Shown in pieces: positions 27,455 to 36,453 of a DNA stretch of 64,000 nucleotides. This DNA is from Streptomyces sp. NBC_00663 (lineage in GTDB: Bacteria; Actinomycetota; Actinomycetes; Streptomycetales; Streptomycetaceae). The stretch spans positions 3,596,001-3,660,000 of the forward strand of contig NZ_CP109027.1 of the NCBI RefSeq assembly GCF_036226885.1, given 5' to 3'. The stretch's first letter is position 1; every line of letters starts with the position of its first letter. Below the pieces are notes generated by a model. That model searched no databases. It saw only the letters and a list, made by a program, of their open reading frames with translations, and was not told the DNA's origin. A program made the translations under genes and the position numbers.

Positions 27455-28432
27455 CTAACGTCGCCGCATATCAGCAACCCGCGCCCGCTGCTGCTCAGCC
27501 CCCGGCGCCTCGGACGTCAGCGTCCGCAACCCGGCCCCCGGAACCTGCCCCCGCCGAGGCCCCGGCAGGGCCACGTCACGGCGACCTTGGCGCGGGGGGA
27601 CGGAATCACCCCCCGAGGCCCCTGAGACCCCCGAGGCCCCCGAGTTTCCCGACGCCCCCGCGACAGCGATCTGCACCCCCTGGTCGGCCAGCGCCTGCAA
27701 CTCCGTACCGGCACGGTCGTCATGAGCCGGCGGCTCATCGGTCACCAACCGTGTGATCACATCCGTAGGCACGGTCTGGAACATGGTGTCCGTACCGAGC
27801 TTGGTGTGATCGGCGAGCACCACGACCTCCGCCGCGGCCTGCACCAGCGCCCGGTCGACGGACGCCGACAGCATGTTGGACGTGGACAGCCCGCGCTCCG
27901 CGGTGAGACCACTGCCGGACAGGAAGGCCCGCGACACCCGCAGCCCTTGCAGGGACTGCTCCGCACCGGAACCGACCAGCGCGTAGTTGGAGCCCCGCAG
28001 CGTGCCGCCGGTCATCACGACTTCCACCCGGTTGGCATGGGCCAACGCCTGAGCCACCAAAAGGGAGTTGGTGACGACGGTCAGCCCGGGTACGCGAGCG
28101 AGCCGGCGGGCCAGCTCCTGTGTCGTCGTACCCGCCCCGACCACGATGGCTTCGCCTTCTTCGACGAAGTTCGCGGCGAGGTCGGCGATGGCCGTCTTCT
28201 CGGCGGTCGCGAGATGTGACTTCTGCGGAAAGCCGGACTCCCGCGTGAACCCGCCCGGCAATACCGCACCGCCATGTCGGCGGTCGAGGAGTCCTTCTGC
28301 CTCCAGTGCGCGCACGTCCCGCCGTACGGTCACTTCGGAGGTCTGGACGACGCGGGCGAGCTCACGGAGCGACACGGCCCCGTTCGCTCGCACCATTTCG
28401 AGGATCAATTGGCGACGTTCTGCAGCGAACAC
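27455..28432 (-). CDS. DeoR-family regulator, candidate master of the nucleoside regulon
   Basis: 325 residues, GTG start without a clear ribosome site. N-terminal winged HTH (RRQLILEMVRANGAVSLRELARVVQTSEVTVRRDVRALEAEGLLDRRHGGAV), then a sugar-phosphate sensor domain with GTTTQELARRL and VVTNSLLVAQAL. The C-terminal 75 residues are low-complexity: GNSGASGVSGASGG encoded by 9-bp repeats, then a basic tail. The gene lies 2.3 kb from the purine nucleoside phosphorylase gene. DeoR proteins sense phosphorylated sugars such as deoxyribose-5-phosphate, so it is the natural candidate to bind the CTACGCGCGTAG sites; this is inference, and its own promoter shows no such site. Confidence 0.88.
   Translation of the reverse strand: MFAAERRQLILEMVRANGAVSLRELARVVQTSEVTVRRDVRALEAEGLLDRRHGGAVLPGGFTRESGFPQKSHLATAEKTAIADLAANFVEEGEAIVVGAGTTTQELARRLARVPGLTVVTNSLLVAQALAHANRVEVVMTGGTLRGSNYALVGSGAEQSLQGLRVSRAFLSGSGLTAERGLSTSNMLSASVDRALVQAAAEVVVLADHTKLGTDTMFQTVPTDVITRLVTDEPPAHDDRAGTELQALADQGVQIAVAGASGNSGASGVSGASGGDSVPPRQGRRDVALPGPRRGQVPGAGLRTLTSEAPGAEQQRARVADMRRR
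27608..27661. repeat. 9-bp in-frame tandem repeat in the DeoR tail
   Basis: Variants of CCCCCGAGG repeat about six times and encode a Gly-Ala-Ser-Gly-rich linker on the minus strand. Such repeats can expand or contract without breaking the frame. Confidence 0.7.
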
Positions 28433-28598
28433 GAAACTGACAGTAACGCGGACGACCGTCTGCTTTCAGCAGTATGCGCCGAATAAACGAAGTTGTTCGC
28501 ACGGCAGAGTCGGAAGTGGTATAGGGCCTAATCGCCCCGACTATGCCGCACGAATGGTCGACAACTCCCTGTGACCAGCGGGGAGTCGGTTTCGGCCG

Positions 28599-30047
28599 TC
28601 AGGCCCCGCCGGTTTCCTTCCGGGTGTGGAGCTGACGCGCCACCTCGGCGATCGACCCCGAAAGGGAGGGGTACACGGTGAACGCGTTCGCGATCTGTTC
28701 GACGGTCAGGTTGTTGTCGACCGCGATCGAGATCGGATGGATCAGTTCCGAAGCGCGCGGCGCGACGACCACACCGCCGACCACGATGCCCGTGCCGGGG
28801 CGGCAGAAGATCTTGACGAAGCCGTCGCGGATGCCCTGCATCTTCGCGCGCGGGTTGCGCAGCAGGGGCAGCTTCACGACCCGCGCGTCGATCTTGCCCG
28901 CGTCGACGTCGGCCTGGGTGTAGCCGACGGTCGCGATCTCCGGGTCGGTGAAGACGTTGGAGGAGACGGTCTTGAGGTTCAGCGGGGCCACCGCGTCGCC
29001 CAGGAAGTGGTACATGGCGATACGGCCCTGCATGGCGGCGACGGACGCGAGGGCGAAGACGCCGGTCACGTCACCGGCGGCGTACACACCGGGAGCGGTC
29101 GTCCTGGAGACCTTGTCGGTCCAGATGTGCCCGGAGTCGCGCAGCTTGACGCCGGCCTCCTCCAGGCCGAGGCCCGCGCTGTTGGGGATGGCGCCGACGG
29201 CCATGAGGCAGTGGGAGCCGGTGATGACGCGGCCGTCGGAGAGGGTGACCTCGACCCGGTCGCCGACCCGCTTGGCGGCGGCGGCGCGGGAGCGGGCCAT
29301 GACGTTCATGCCGCGGCGGCGGAAGACGTCTTCGAGGACGGCGGCGGCGTCCGGGTCCTCGCCGGGCAGCACGCGGTCGCGCGACGACACGAGCGTGACC
29401 TTGGACCCCAGCGCCTGATAGGCACCGGCGAACTCGGCACCCGTCACACCCGACCCGACCACGATGAGCTCTTCCGGCAGCTCGGTCAGGTCGTACACCT
29501 GCGTCCAGTTGAAGATGCGCTCGCCGTCGGGCAGCGCGTCGGGCACCTCGCGCGGGTGGCCGCCGGTCGCGATGAGGACGGCGTCGGCGACGAGGGTCTC
29601 CTCGGTGCCGTCGGCGGTGCTGACGATCACCTTGCGGGAGCCGTCCAGGGCCTGCATGCCCTCCAGGCGGCCCCGGCCGCGCATGACCCGGGCGCCGGCG
29701 CGGGTGACAGAGGCGGTGATGTCATGGGACTGAGCGAGGGCGAGCCGCTTGACTCGCCGGTTGACCTTCCCCAGATCGACCCCGACCACCCGGGCGGCCT
29801 GCTCCAGGGGCGGGGTGTCGTCGGCCACGATGATGCCGAGCTCTTCGTACGAAGAGTCGAAGGTGGTCATCACCTCGGCCGTAGCGATAAGGGTCTTCGA
29901 CGGCACACAGTCGGTCAGCACCGACGCTCCGCCCAGACCGTCGCAGTCGACGACGGTCACCTCCGCGCCGAGCTGCGCTGCTACCAGCGCCGCTTCGTAT
30001 CCGCCGGGTCCGCCACCGATGATCACGATCCGAGTCACGTACTCCAT
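28599..30047 (-). CDS. lpdA: LpdA-type NAD(P)H-quinone dehydrogenase (pyridine nucleotide-disulfide reductase fold)
   Basis: 482 residues; GGAG inside the first codons suggests GTG 30038 as an alternative start. FAD site IIGGGPGGYEAA, NAD(P) site VVGSGVTGAEFAG, second FAD site GVYAAGDVTG and a dimer domain are intact. It is not a true lipoamide dehydrogenase: the redox pair CxxxxC is reduced to one Cys (GGASVLTDCVPSKT), and the C-terminal His-Glu pair is replaced (TVYPSLSG). The same losses mark M. tuberculosis LpdA, a quinone reductase. It is divergent from the gamma-glutamylcyclotransferase gene. Confidence 0.88.
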   Translation of the reverse strand: MEYVTRIVIIGGGPGGYEAALVAAQLGAEVTVVDCDGLGGASVLTDCVPSKTLIATAEVMTTFDSSYEELGIIVADDTPPLEQAARVVGVDLGKVNRRVKRLALAQSHDITASVTRAGARVMRGRGRLEGMQALDGSRKVIVSTADGTEETLVADAVLIATGGHPREVPDALPDGERIFNWTQVYDLTELPEELIVVGSGVTGAEFAGAYQALGSKVTLVSSRDRVLPGEDPDAAAVLEDVFRRRGMNVMARSRAAAAKRVGDRVEVTLSDGRVITGSHCLMAVGAIPNSAGLGLEEAGVKLRDSGHIWTDKVSRTTAPGVYAAGDVTGVFALASVAAMQGRIAMYHFLGDAVAPLNLKTVSSNVFTDPEIATVGYTQADVDAGKIDARVVKLPLLRNPRAKMQGIRDGFVKIFCRPGTGIVVGGVVVAPRASELIHPISIAVDNNLTVEQIANAFTVYPSLSGSIAEVARQLHTRKETGGA

Positions 30048-30145
30048 TGTCCCGCACGCTTCAAGGTGCTACTGCCCGGGGGCCCGGCCCGAGACGCCAC
30101 TGTTACGGGAGTGACGCCGGATGCGGCTGCCGTACCCTCTCCTGC

Positions 30146-30583
30146 ATGTCGCTCTACGCCGCCTACGCCGGCAATCTCGACGCCCGGCTGATGACGCGCC
30201 GCGCACCGCACTCGCCGCTGCGCGCGACGGGCTGGCTGAACGGCTGGCGGCTCACCTTCGGCGGCGAGCAGATGGGCTGGGAGGGCGCCCTCGCCACCCT
30301 CGTCGAGGACCCCCTCTCCCAGGTCTTCGTCGCGCTGTACGACATCGCCCCGCCGGACGAGGACTCCATGGACCGGTGGGAGGGCGTCGGTCTCGGCATC
30401 TACCGCCGGATGCGGGTACGGGTGCACACCCTCGACACCGAGGAGTCGGCGTGGGTCTACGTCCTCGACGCCTACGAGGGCGGTCTGCCCTCCGCCCGCT
30501 ACCTCGGCGAGATCGCGGACGCGGCCGAATCCGCGGGCGCGCCGCACGACTATGTGATGGAACTGCGCAAGCGCCCCTGCTGA
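30146..30583 (+). CDS. Gamma-glutamylcyclotransferase-like protein
   Basis: 145 residues from ATG 30146 ([12 protein letters not shown]), the position of the family's YGSN-type substrate loop; the frame is open to 30047. GGCT fold features: [48 protein letters not shown] and [17 protein letters not shown]. The catalytic acid would be the Asp/Glu in the DSMDRWEG segment. Relatives cyclise gamma-glutamyl amines to 5-oxoproline. The substrate is not visible here. It starts 98 bp from the divergent lpdA. Confidence 0.85.
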   Translation: MSLYAAYAGNLDARLMTRRAPHSPLRATGWLNGWRLTFGGEQMGWEGALATLVEDPLSQVFVALYDIAPPDEDSMDRWEGVGLGIYRRMRVRVHTLDTEESAWVYVLDAYEGGLPSARYLGEIADAAESAGAPHDYVMELRKRPC

Positions 30584-30658
30584 CCCGCGCAGTAACCGGA
30601 GTCACGCCCTTCGTTGGAAACGACAAGACAACGATCGCCATCCCGTTCGCTCTGTCAT

Positions 30659-30670
30659 CTACGCGCGTAG
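30659..30670. promoter_or_regulatory. CTACGCGCGTAG operator candidate, purine nucleoside phosphorylase
   Basis: Exact 12-bp palindrome CTACGCGCGTAG ending 25 bp before the GTG start at 30696. One of six sites in the nucleoside blocks. Confidence 0.75.
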
Positions 30671-30695
30671 GCCCAGACCGGCTACGCTCATCCGC

Positions 30696-31520
30696 GTGAA
30701 CGCATCTCTTCTTCCGGACGACATCCAGGGCGACCCGCACGCCGCCGCCGACGCCGCCGCCGCGCGCCTGCGCGAACTGACCGGCGCCGAGACCCACGAC
30801 GTCGCCCTCGTGATGGGCTCCGGCTGGGCGCCGGCCGTGGACGCCCTCGGCGCTCCCGACGCCGAGTTCCAGGTCACCGAGCTGCCCGGGTTCCCGCCGC
30901 CGGCGGTCGAGGGACACGGCGGCAAGATCCGCTCGTACCAGATGGGCGAGAAGCGGGCGCTGGTCTTCCTGGGCCGCACGCACTACTACGAGGGCCGGGG
31001 TGTCGCCGCTGTGGCGCACGGCGTCCGTACGGCGGTGGCGGCGGGCTGCAAGACGATCGTCCTCACCAACGGCTGCGGTGGCCTCCGCGAGGGCATGCGC
31101 CCCGGCCAGCCGGTCCTGATCAGCGACCACATCAACCTCACGGCGACGTCCCCGATCGTCGGCGCGAACTTCGTCGACCTGACGGACCTGTACTCCCCTC
31201 GGCTGCGCGCCCTGTGCAAGGAGATCGACCCCACCCTCGAAGAGGGCGTGTACGCGCAGTTCCCCGGCCCGCACTACGAGACCCCGGCCGAGATCCGCAT
31301 GGCCCGCGTCATCGGCGCGGACCTGGTCGGCATGTCGACGGTGCTGGAAGCGATCGCGGCGCGTGAGGCCGGCGCGGAGGTGCTCGGCATCTCCCTGGTG
31401 ACGAACCTCGCGGCGGGCATGACCGGCGAGCCCCTCAACCACGAAGAGGTCCTCCAGGCGGGCCGCGACTCGGCAACCCAGATGGGCGCCCTCCTGGCCC
31501 AGGTACTCGGCCGCATCTGA
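30696..31520 (+). CDS. Purine nucleoside phosphorylase (trimeric type)
   Basis: 274 residues, GTG start. Family II (low molecular mass, trimeric) motifs: [10 protein letters not shown] phosphate loop, [40 protein letters not shown] and the base-binding segment [13 protein letters not shown]. It splits inosine, guanosine and their deoxy forms to base and (deoxy)ribose-1-phosphate. It is preceded by an operator candidate and followed, after a 220-bp stretch of inverted repeats, by a sugar-phosphate mutase that could use its product. This corresponds to SCO4917 in S. coelicolor by memory of gene order. Confidence 0.93.
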   Translation: MNASLLPDDIQGDPHAAADAAAARLRELTGAETHDVALVMGSGWAPAVDALGAPDAEFQVTELPGFPPPAVEGHGGKIRSYQMGEKRALVFLGRTHYYEGRGVAAVAHGVRTAVAAGCKTIVLTNGCGGLREGMRPGQPVLISDHINLTATSPIVGANFVDLTDLYSPRLRALCKEIDPTLEEGVYAQFPGPHYETPAEIRMARVIGADLVGMSTVLEAIAAREAGAEVLGISLVTNLAAGMTGEPLNHEEVLQAGRDSATQMGALLAQVLGRI

Positions 31521-31524
31521 CCGC

Positions 31525-31691
31525 CCCAGGGGGCTCCGCCCCCTGGACCCCCGACCTTCGCCCACCACACCCACCCGTCTCGGTCGGCTGGAAGGCTGGA
31601 CCATCCAGTTGGCCGAGACGGGTGGGCGGGCGGGAAACGGGGGCCTGGGGGCGCAGCCCCCAGCGGGGTCTGGGGCAGAGCCCCAGGGACA
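31525..31691. repeat. Nested inverted-repeat element between phosphorylase and mutase
   Basis: Three stems: CCAGGGGGCTCCGCCCCCTGG at 31525-31549 as a local hairpin; CCCACCCGTCTCGG (31570) with CCGAGACGGGTGGG, 14 bp perfect, looping out 29 bases; and CTGGGGGCGCAGCCCCCAG near 31649 followed by CTGGGGCAGAGCCCCAG. The CCCCTGGACCCCC and GGGTCTGGGG parts also occur in the 52.1-kb palindrome. Confidence 0.8.
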
Positions 31692-31740
31692 GCAACCCCC
31701 CACGCACCCGCACCGCACAAACGACGAGAGGCTCACCCCG

Positions 31741-33372
31741 GTGCACGACGACCTCATCACCAAGGCCAGGACATGGCTCGCCGAGGACCCCGACTCCGAC
31801 ACCCGTGACGAACTCGGCAAGCTCATCGAGGCCGGGGACGTCACCGAGCTCGCCGCCCGCTTCAGCGGCACCCTCCAGTTCGGCACCGCGGGCCTCAGAG
31901 GCGAACTCGGCGCCGGCCCCCAGCGCATGAACCGCGCCGTGGTCATCCGCGCCGCGGCCGGCCTCGCGGCGTACCTGAAGAAGCAGGGAAACACCGGCGG
32001 CCTCGTCGTCATCGGCTACGACGCCCGCCACAAGTCCGCGGACTTCGCCCGCGACACCGCCGCGGTGATGACGGGAGCCGGACTCCGCGCCGCCGTCCTT
32101 CCCCGCCCCCTCCCCACCCCCGTGCTCGCGTACGCCATAAGGCATCTCGGCGCGGTCGCCGGAGTGGAGGTCACCGCCAGCCACAACCCGCCTCGCGACA
32201 ACGGCTACAAGGTCTATCTCGGCGACGGCTCCCAGATCGTCCCGCCCGCCGACGCGGAGATCGCGGCGGAGATCGACGCGATCGCGAGCCTGACCGACGT
32301 CCCGCGCCCCGAGACCGGCTGGGAGACCCTCGACGACGCCGTCCTCGACGCCTATCTGGCCCGTACGGACGCCGTACTCGCGCAGGACTCCCCCCGCACC
32401 GCCCGCACCGTCTACACGGCGATGCACGGCGTCGGCAAGGACGTCCTCCTCGCGGCGTTCGCGCGAGCCGGCTTCCCCGCCCCGGAGCTCGTCGCCGAAC
32501 AGGCCGAACCCGACCCGGACTTCCCGACCGTCGCCTTCCCCAACCCGGAGGAGCCCGGCGCGATGGACCTCGCCTTCGCGAAGGCCCGCGCCACGGACCC
32601 GGACCTGGTCATCGCCAACGACCCGGACGCCGACCGCTGTGCCGTGGCCGTCAAGGCGGACGGCGACTGGCGGATGCTGCGCGGCGACGAGGTCGGCGCG
32701 CTGCTCGCCGCGCACCTGGTCAGCCGCGGGGCACGGGGGACGTTCGCCGAGTCGATCGTCTCCTCCTCGCTCCTGGGCCGGATCGCCGAGAAGGCGGGCC
32801 TCCCCTACGAGGAGACCCTCACCGGCTTCAAGTGGATCGCCCGCGTCGACGGTCTGCGGTACGGCTACGAGGAGGCCCTGGGCTACTGCGTGGACCCGGA
32901 GGGCGTCCGGGACAAGGACGGCATCACGGCCGCCCTGCTCATCACCGAACTGGCCTCCGAGCTCAAGGAGGAGGGGCGCACGCTCCTCGACCTCCTCGAC
33001 GACCTCGCCGTACAGCACGGCCTGCACGCCACCGACCAGCTCTCGGTGCGCGTCGAGGACCTGTCCGTCATCGCCGACGCCATGCGCCGCCTGCGTGAGC
33101 AGCCGCCGACCGAGCTGGCGGGTCTCGCCATCACCAAGGCCGAGGACCTCACCCAGGGCACGGACAAGCTGCCGCCCACTGATGGTCTGCGGTACACCCT
33201 CGAGGGCGCCCGCGTCATCGTCCGCCCCAGCGGCACCGAGCCGAAGCTGAAGTGCTACCTGGAGGTCGTCGTCCCCGTCGCGACGCACGCCGACCTCCCG
33301 GCGGCCCACGCCAGGGCGACGGACGTACTGGAGACGATCAAGCGGGACCTGTCGGCGGCGGCCGGCATCTGA
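31741..33372 (+). CDS. Phosphosugar mutase (phosphomannomutase/phosphopentomutase-like)
   Basis: 543 residues, GTG start. Alpha-D-phosphohexomutase family: FGTAGLRGELGAGPQRMN near the N-terminus, the phosphoserine loop VEVTASHNPPRDNGYKVY, the metal site NDPDADRCAVAV, the sugar loop EETLTGFKWIAR and the phosphate site RPSGTEPKLKCYLE. The length and spacing fit the PGM2/PgcA-like group, whose animal member acts on pentose-1-phosphates. With purine nucleoside phosphorylase upstream and deoC nearby, and no deoB in the window, I infer a role as phosphopentomutase feeding DeoC; phosphomannomutase activity is the database-style alternative. Confidence 0.9.
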   Translation: MHDDLITKARTWLAEDPDSDTRDELGKLIEAGDVTELAARFSGTLQFGTAGLRGELGAGPQRMNRAVVIRAAAGLAAYLKKQGNTGGLVVIGYDARHKSADFARDTAAVMTGAGLRAAVLPRPLPTPVLAYAIRHLGAVAGVEVTASHNPPRDNGYKVYLGDGSQIVPPADAEIAAEIDAIASLTDVPRPETGWETLDDAVLDAYLARTDAVLAQDSPRTARTVYTAMHGVGKDVLLAAFARAGFPAPELVAEQAEPDPDFPTVAFPNPEEPGAMDLAFAKARATDPDLVIANDPDADRCAVAVKADGDWRMLRGDEVGALLAAHLVSRGARGTFAESIVSSSLLGRIAEKAGLPYEETLTGFKWIARVDGLRYGYEEALGYCVDPEGVRDKDGITAALLITELASELKEEGRTLLDLLDDLAVQHGLHATDQLSVRVEDLSVIADAMRRLREQPPTELAGLAITKAEDLTQGTDKLPPTDGLRYTLEGARVIVRPSGTEPKLKCYLEVVVPVATHADLPAAHARATDVLETIKRDLSAAAGI

Positions 33373-33491
33373 GCCGTACGCCCCGTACGACCCGTACGAA
33401 CGGGGTGTCCCGCCCGCCGGGGCACCCCATCGGGTGATTTCCCGCGCCCGCCCCCGCACGCTCCCCTCCGCGGACCCCGGCCCGGGAAACG

Positions 33492-34700
33492 GTGGACGGA
33501 AATCCGTCCCCCGAGCCCCGGAGCCGCCCCGTGTCCTCGACCGCCCCCAGCATCCCGGGCAGCCGGCGACCCGGCACCGCGCCCACGGCCCGCCCCGCCG
33601 CGCCCGCCCTGCGCCGGGCCTGCCCCGCCCTCCTCGCCTACGTCGCCGTACGCCTCCTGGGTCTGCTGTTCCTCTCCCTCTGGGCGCACCACCAGGGCCA
33701 CGGCGTCTGGCCGATCCTGGCGACGCAATGGGACGCGGACTGGTACCTGGGCATCGCCGACCACGGCTACGCGCACGAGCTGGGCACCGCGTACGACGCG
33801 AACAACCTGGCGTTCTTCCCGCTCTACCCGGTGCTGGTGAAGGCGGTCGCGGCCGTCACCCCCGGCACCCGTGCCACCACGGGTCTGCTGATCGCCGTCC
33901 TCGCCTCGCTCGGCGCGGCCTGGGGCGTGTTCGCGGTGGGCGACCGTCTGCACGGCCGCCGCGCCGGCGTCCTCCTGACCACCTTGTGGGCCGCGCTCCC
34001 GGTGGGCCTGGTGCAGTGGATGGGCTACACGGAGTCCCTGTTCACGGCGTTCGCCGCCTGGGCCCTGTACGCCCTGCTCGCCGGCCGTCCGCTCACCGCG
34101 GCCTGGCTCGCGGTCCTGGCCGGCCTGACCCGCCCGACGGGCGTCGCGGTCGCCGCCGCCGTCACGGTGACCTGCCTGCTCTCCCTGCGCGCCCGCTTCT
34201 CCTGGCCCGCCCTCACGGCCGCCCTCGTGGCCCCGCTCGGCTGGTGCGGGTACGTCGGCTGGGTGGGCCTGCGTCTGGGCCGCTGGGACGGCTACTTCGC
34301 CGTACAGGCGCTGTGGCACAACGAGGTGGACGGCGGCCGGGAGACCCTGCGGCGGTTCCGGGAGCTGCTGGTGCGTGACTCGACGCCGGAACTGTTTCTC
34401 GTCCTGGTGACGTGCACGCTGCTGGTGTCGGTGGCGCTGTTCGCGCTGAGCCTCCGGGACCGCCAGCCGCTTCCCCTGGTCCTGTTCACCGGCGTGTTGC
34501 TGGCGATCGTCCTGGCCAGCGGCGGTGTCTACTTCCCGCGCGCCCGCTTCCTCCTGCCGGCGTTCCCGCTCCTGCTCCCCCTCGCCGTCCGCCTGCTGCG
34601 TCTCCCCGCCCACTACCGCGCGACGGCACTGGCGGCGGCGGTGCTGGGGTCGGCGTACTGGGGGGCGTACATGGTGCTGGTGTGGCCGAGCGCGCCGTAG
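33492..34700 (+). CDS. Polytopic mannosyltransferase-like membrane protein
   Basis: 402 residues, GTG start. A Pro/Ala-rich cytoplasmic N-terminus of about 45 residues precedes about nine to ten membrane helices. The first outer loop carries WDADWYLGIADHGY, the acidic catalytic-like motif of polyprenyl-phosphate-dependent (GT-C fold, PIG-V-like) mannosyltransferases, and NNLAFFPLYPVLVKA follows. It probably moves mannose from a lipid carrier onto a glycolipid or protein on the outer face. It follows the mutase by about 120 bp on the same strand and is convergent with the next gene. Confidence 0.8.
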   Translation: MDGNPSPEPRSRPVSSTAPSIPGSRRPGTAPTARPAAPALRRACPALLAYVAVRLLGLLFLSLWAHHQGHGVWPILATQWDADWYLGIADHGYAHELGTAYDANNLAFFPLYPVLVKAVAAVTPGTRATTGLLIAVLASLGAAWGVFAVGDRLHGRRAGVLLTTLWAALPVGLVQWMGYTESLFTAFAAWALYALLAGRPLTAAWLAVLAGLTRPTGVAVAAAVTVTCLLSLRARFSWPALTAALVAPLGWCGYVGWVGLRLGRWDGYFAVQALWHNEVDGGRETLRRFRELLVRDSTPELFLVLVTCTLLVSVALFALSLRDRQPLPLVLFTGVLLAIVLASGGVYFPRARFLLPAFPLLLPLAVRLLRLPAHYRATALAAAVLGSAYWGAYMVLVWPSAP

Positions 34701-34709
34701 GGCACGGGC

Positions 34710-36350
34710 CTACGGCATGAAGTAGAGGGCCGCCGTCCAGGCGAGGAGCAGCATCAGCGTCACCGGCCACAGCCGCCGGTCCCGCTCCCGTACGTCGATC
34801 TCGGCCGTCGGCCGGGCCGCCGGGTCCTTCCACATCGCGGTGATCTCTGCGGCGGCCCGCTCGTAGGGGTGGACGAAGCCGAGTCTGCGTTCCAGCCACC
34901 GCCAGCGCAGCCCGAATGCCGTCCACTCCGCGAAGGAGGCCCGCCGGCTGTCGATCCTCAGCTCGTTGCCCTTGCAGCGGACGATCCGGATGTGGTCCCA
35001 CGCGACGTGCCGGGTGCTCCGCAGCCCGTTGAACCACAGCCCGGCGCGGTCCGCGCTGATGCGCCAGCCGACCCAGTACGTCAGCAGCCAGGCCCCGCAG
35101 AGCGCGAGGGCGGCGCCCAGGATCCACCGCCACACACCGGTCTCGTCCCACACCCACTGACCGGCCCACAGCAGGGCGGCCGTGGCGCTGAGCCAGTCGG
35201 GCCATCCGGCCCGCCAGCGCCGTACGGCGACCGGCTTCAGCACGGCGACCTCGCTCCGCCCCGCCTCCGCCTCGGCCCGCTTCTCCTTGGCCAACGCGCG
35301 GTTCACGGCACGGTCGGAGAGCGGCCGTACGGGCCCCGTGGAGTACTCCGCGACGGGCGGCTCGTCCGGGTCCTCGTCGGCGGCGAGGAGCACGATCTCG
35401 GCGCCGTCGTAGGGAGCCCCGTAGAGGACGGCCTCGCGCAGCGGCCCGGGAGCGTCGTCGTCGAGCCGGTCGAGGAGGGCGTTCAGCTCTTCCTCGTCGA
35501 GCTCGTCGTCGTCCTCGTCATCGGTGTCCGAGCCGCTCTCGTCCTCGTCGTCCATCTCCAGCGTGGAGACCGTGAACAGCGGTCGCAGCGCGGCTGTGTC
35601 GTCGGCGGCGAAGACCTCCGTGTCCACGTCCGCGTTCTCCCGCACCAGCACCCGCAGGACCGGCACCGGCGCCCGGCGCAGCGCGGCGGCACGGCGGCGG
35701 CCCAGCGCGGCGGAGAGCAGGACGGTGAGCCCGAGACCGGCCACGTAGAGGCCCGAGGTCGCGGCCCCCTCGCGGTCGACGACGTCGTCCCAGACGCCGG
35801 AGGTGACGATCGCCGCGACACCGGCCACCAGCACGGCGGAGCCGAACCAGGCCAGCCCCCTCCCGCGCGTCACCGGCAGATCGGCGTACGGCACCGGCGC
35901 GGTGACGCCTCCGGCCGCCGCGAGAGCCGCCTCGCGCTGCTGCTTCCGGGCGACGAGCCGCACCTCGGCGGTCCGTGCGCAGAGCCCCGCGAGGACGGGG
36001 CAGGCCAGGAAGAGCAGCCAGGGCGGCTCCAGTGCCAGGACCATGAAGACCACCGCCGGCGCGGTGAACCGTACGACCTCGGGCCGGGCCACCAGCCAGA
36101 CCGGCTGAAGCGCCGCGAAAGCCGCAAGCAGGGGAGGTACGTCCCCGTCCGTGACGGCGACCAGCGTCAGCGCGGCGCCGAAGCCCAGCAGCACCACCGC
36201 CATCACGGCCTCGGTCCGCGGCCGCAGGGGCACCCGGCGCGGCGGAAGCGCCCGCGTCCAGTGCCGCGCCTGTTCCCCGCTCCAGGGCGCACAGCCTTCG
36301 GGTATCGCGGACGCGGGCAGCGGCAGGGGCCGCCGGGGATTCGTACTCAT
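34710..36350 (-). CDS. Membrane protein with C-terminal bacterial PH-like domain
   Basis: 546 residues. Helices in pairs near residues 47-65, 72-120 and 165-215, a long cytoplasmic segment with an acidic run (DDEDESGSDTDDEDDDELDEEEL, split here into DDEDES and later stretches), another helix pair near 385-430, then a PH-like beta domain (WRISADRAGLWFNGLRSTRHVAWDHIRIVRCKGNELRID) and a final helix. The PH part may bind lipid head groups. No enzymatic motif. Convergent with the mannosyltransferase (9-bp gap). Confidence 0.75.
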   Translation of the reverse strand: MSTNPRRPLPLPASAIPEGCAPWSGEQARHWTRALPPRRVPLRPRTEAVMAVVLLGFGAALTLVAVTDGDVPPLLAAFAALQPVWLVARPEVVRFTAPAVVFMVLALEPPWLLFLACPVLAGLCARTAEVRLVARKQQREAALAAAGGVTAPVPYADLPVTRGRGLAWFGSAVLVAGVAAIVTSGVWDDVVDREGAATSGLYVAGLGLTVLLSAALGRRRAAALRRAPVPVLRVLVRENADVDTEVFAADDTAALRPLFTVSTLEMDDEDESGSDTDDEDDDELDEEELNALLDRLDDDAPGPLREAVLYGAPYDGAEIVLLAADEDPDEPPVAEYSTGPVRPLSDRAVNRALAKEKRAEAEAGRSEVAVLKPVAVRRWRAGWPDWLSATAALLWAGQWVWDETGVWRWILGAALALCGAWLLTYWVGWRISADRAGLWFNGLRSTRHVAWDHIRIVRCKGNELRIDSRRASFAEWTAFGLRWRWLERRLGFVHPYERAAAEITAMWKDPAARPTAEIDVRERDRRLWPVTLMLLLAWTAALYFMP

Positions 36351-36453
36351 CGTCTTCCAGACACTCGGACCACGCGGTTGGTTGCGGTCCTCGGGTCCGT
36401 CACTACCGAGGTGCGGGGCAGATCATCACCCCGGAAACGGTGAACCCCGTGGG

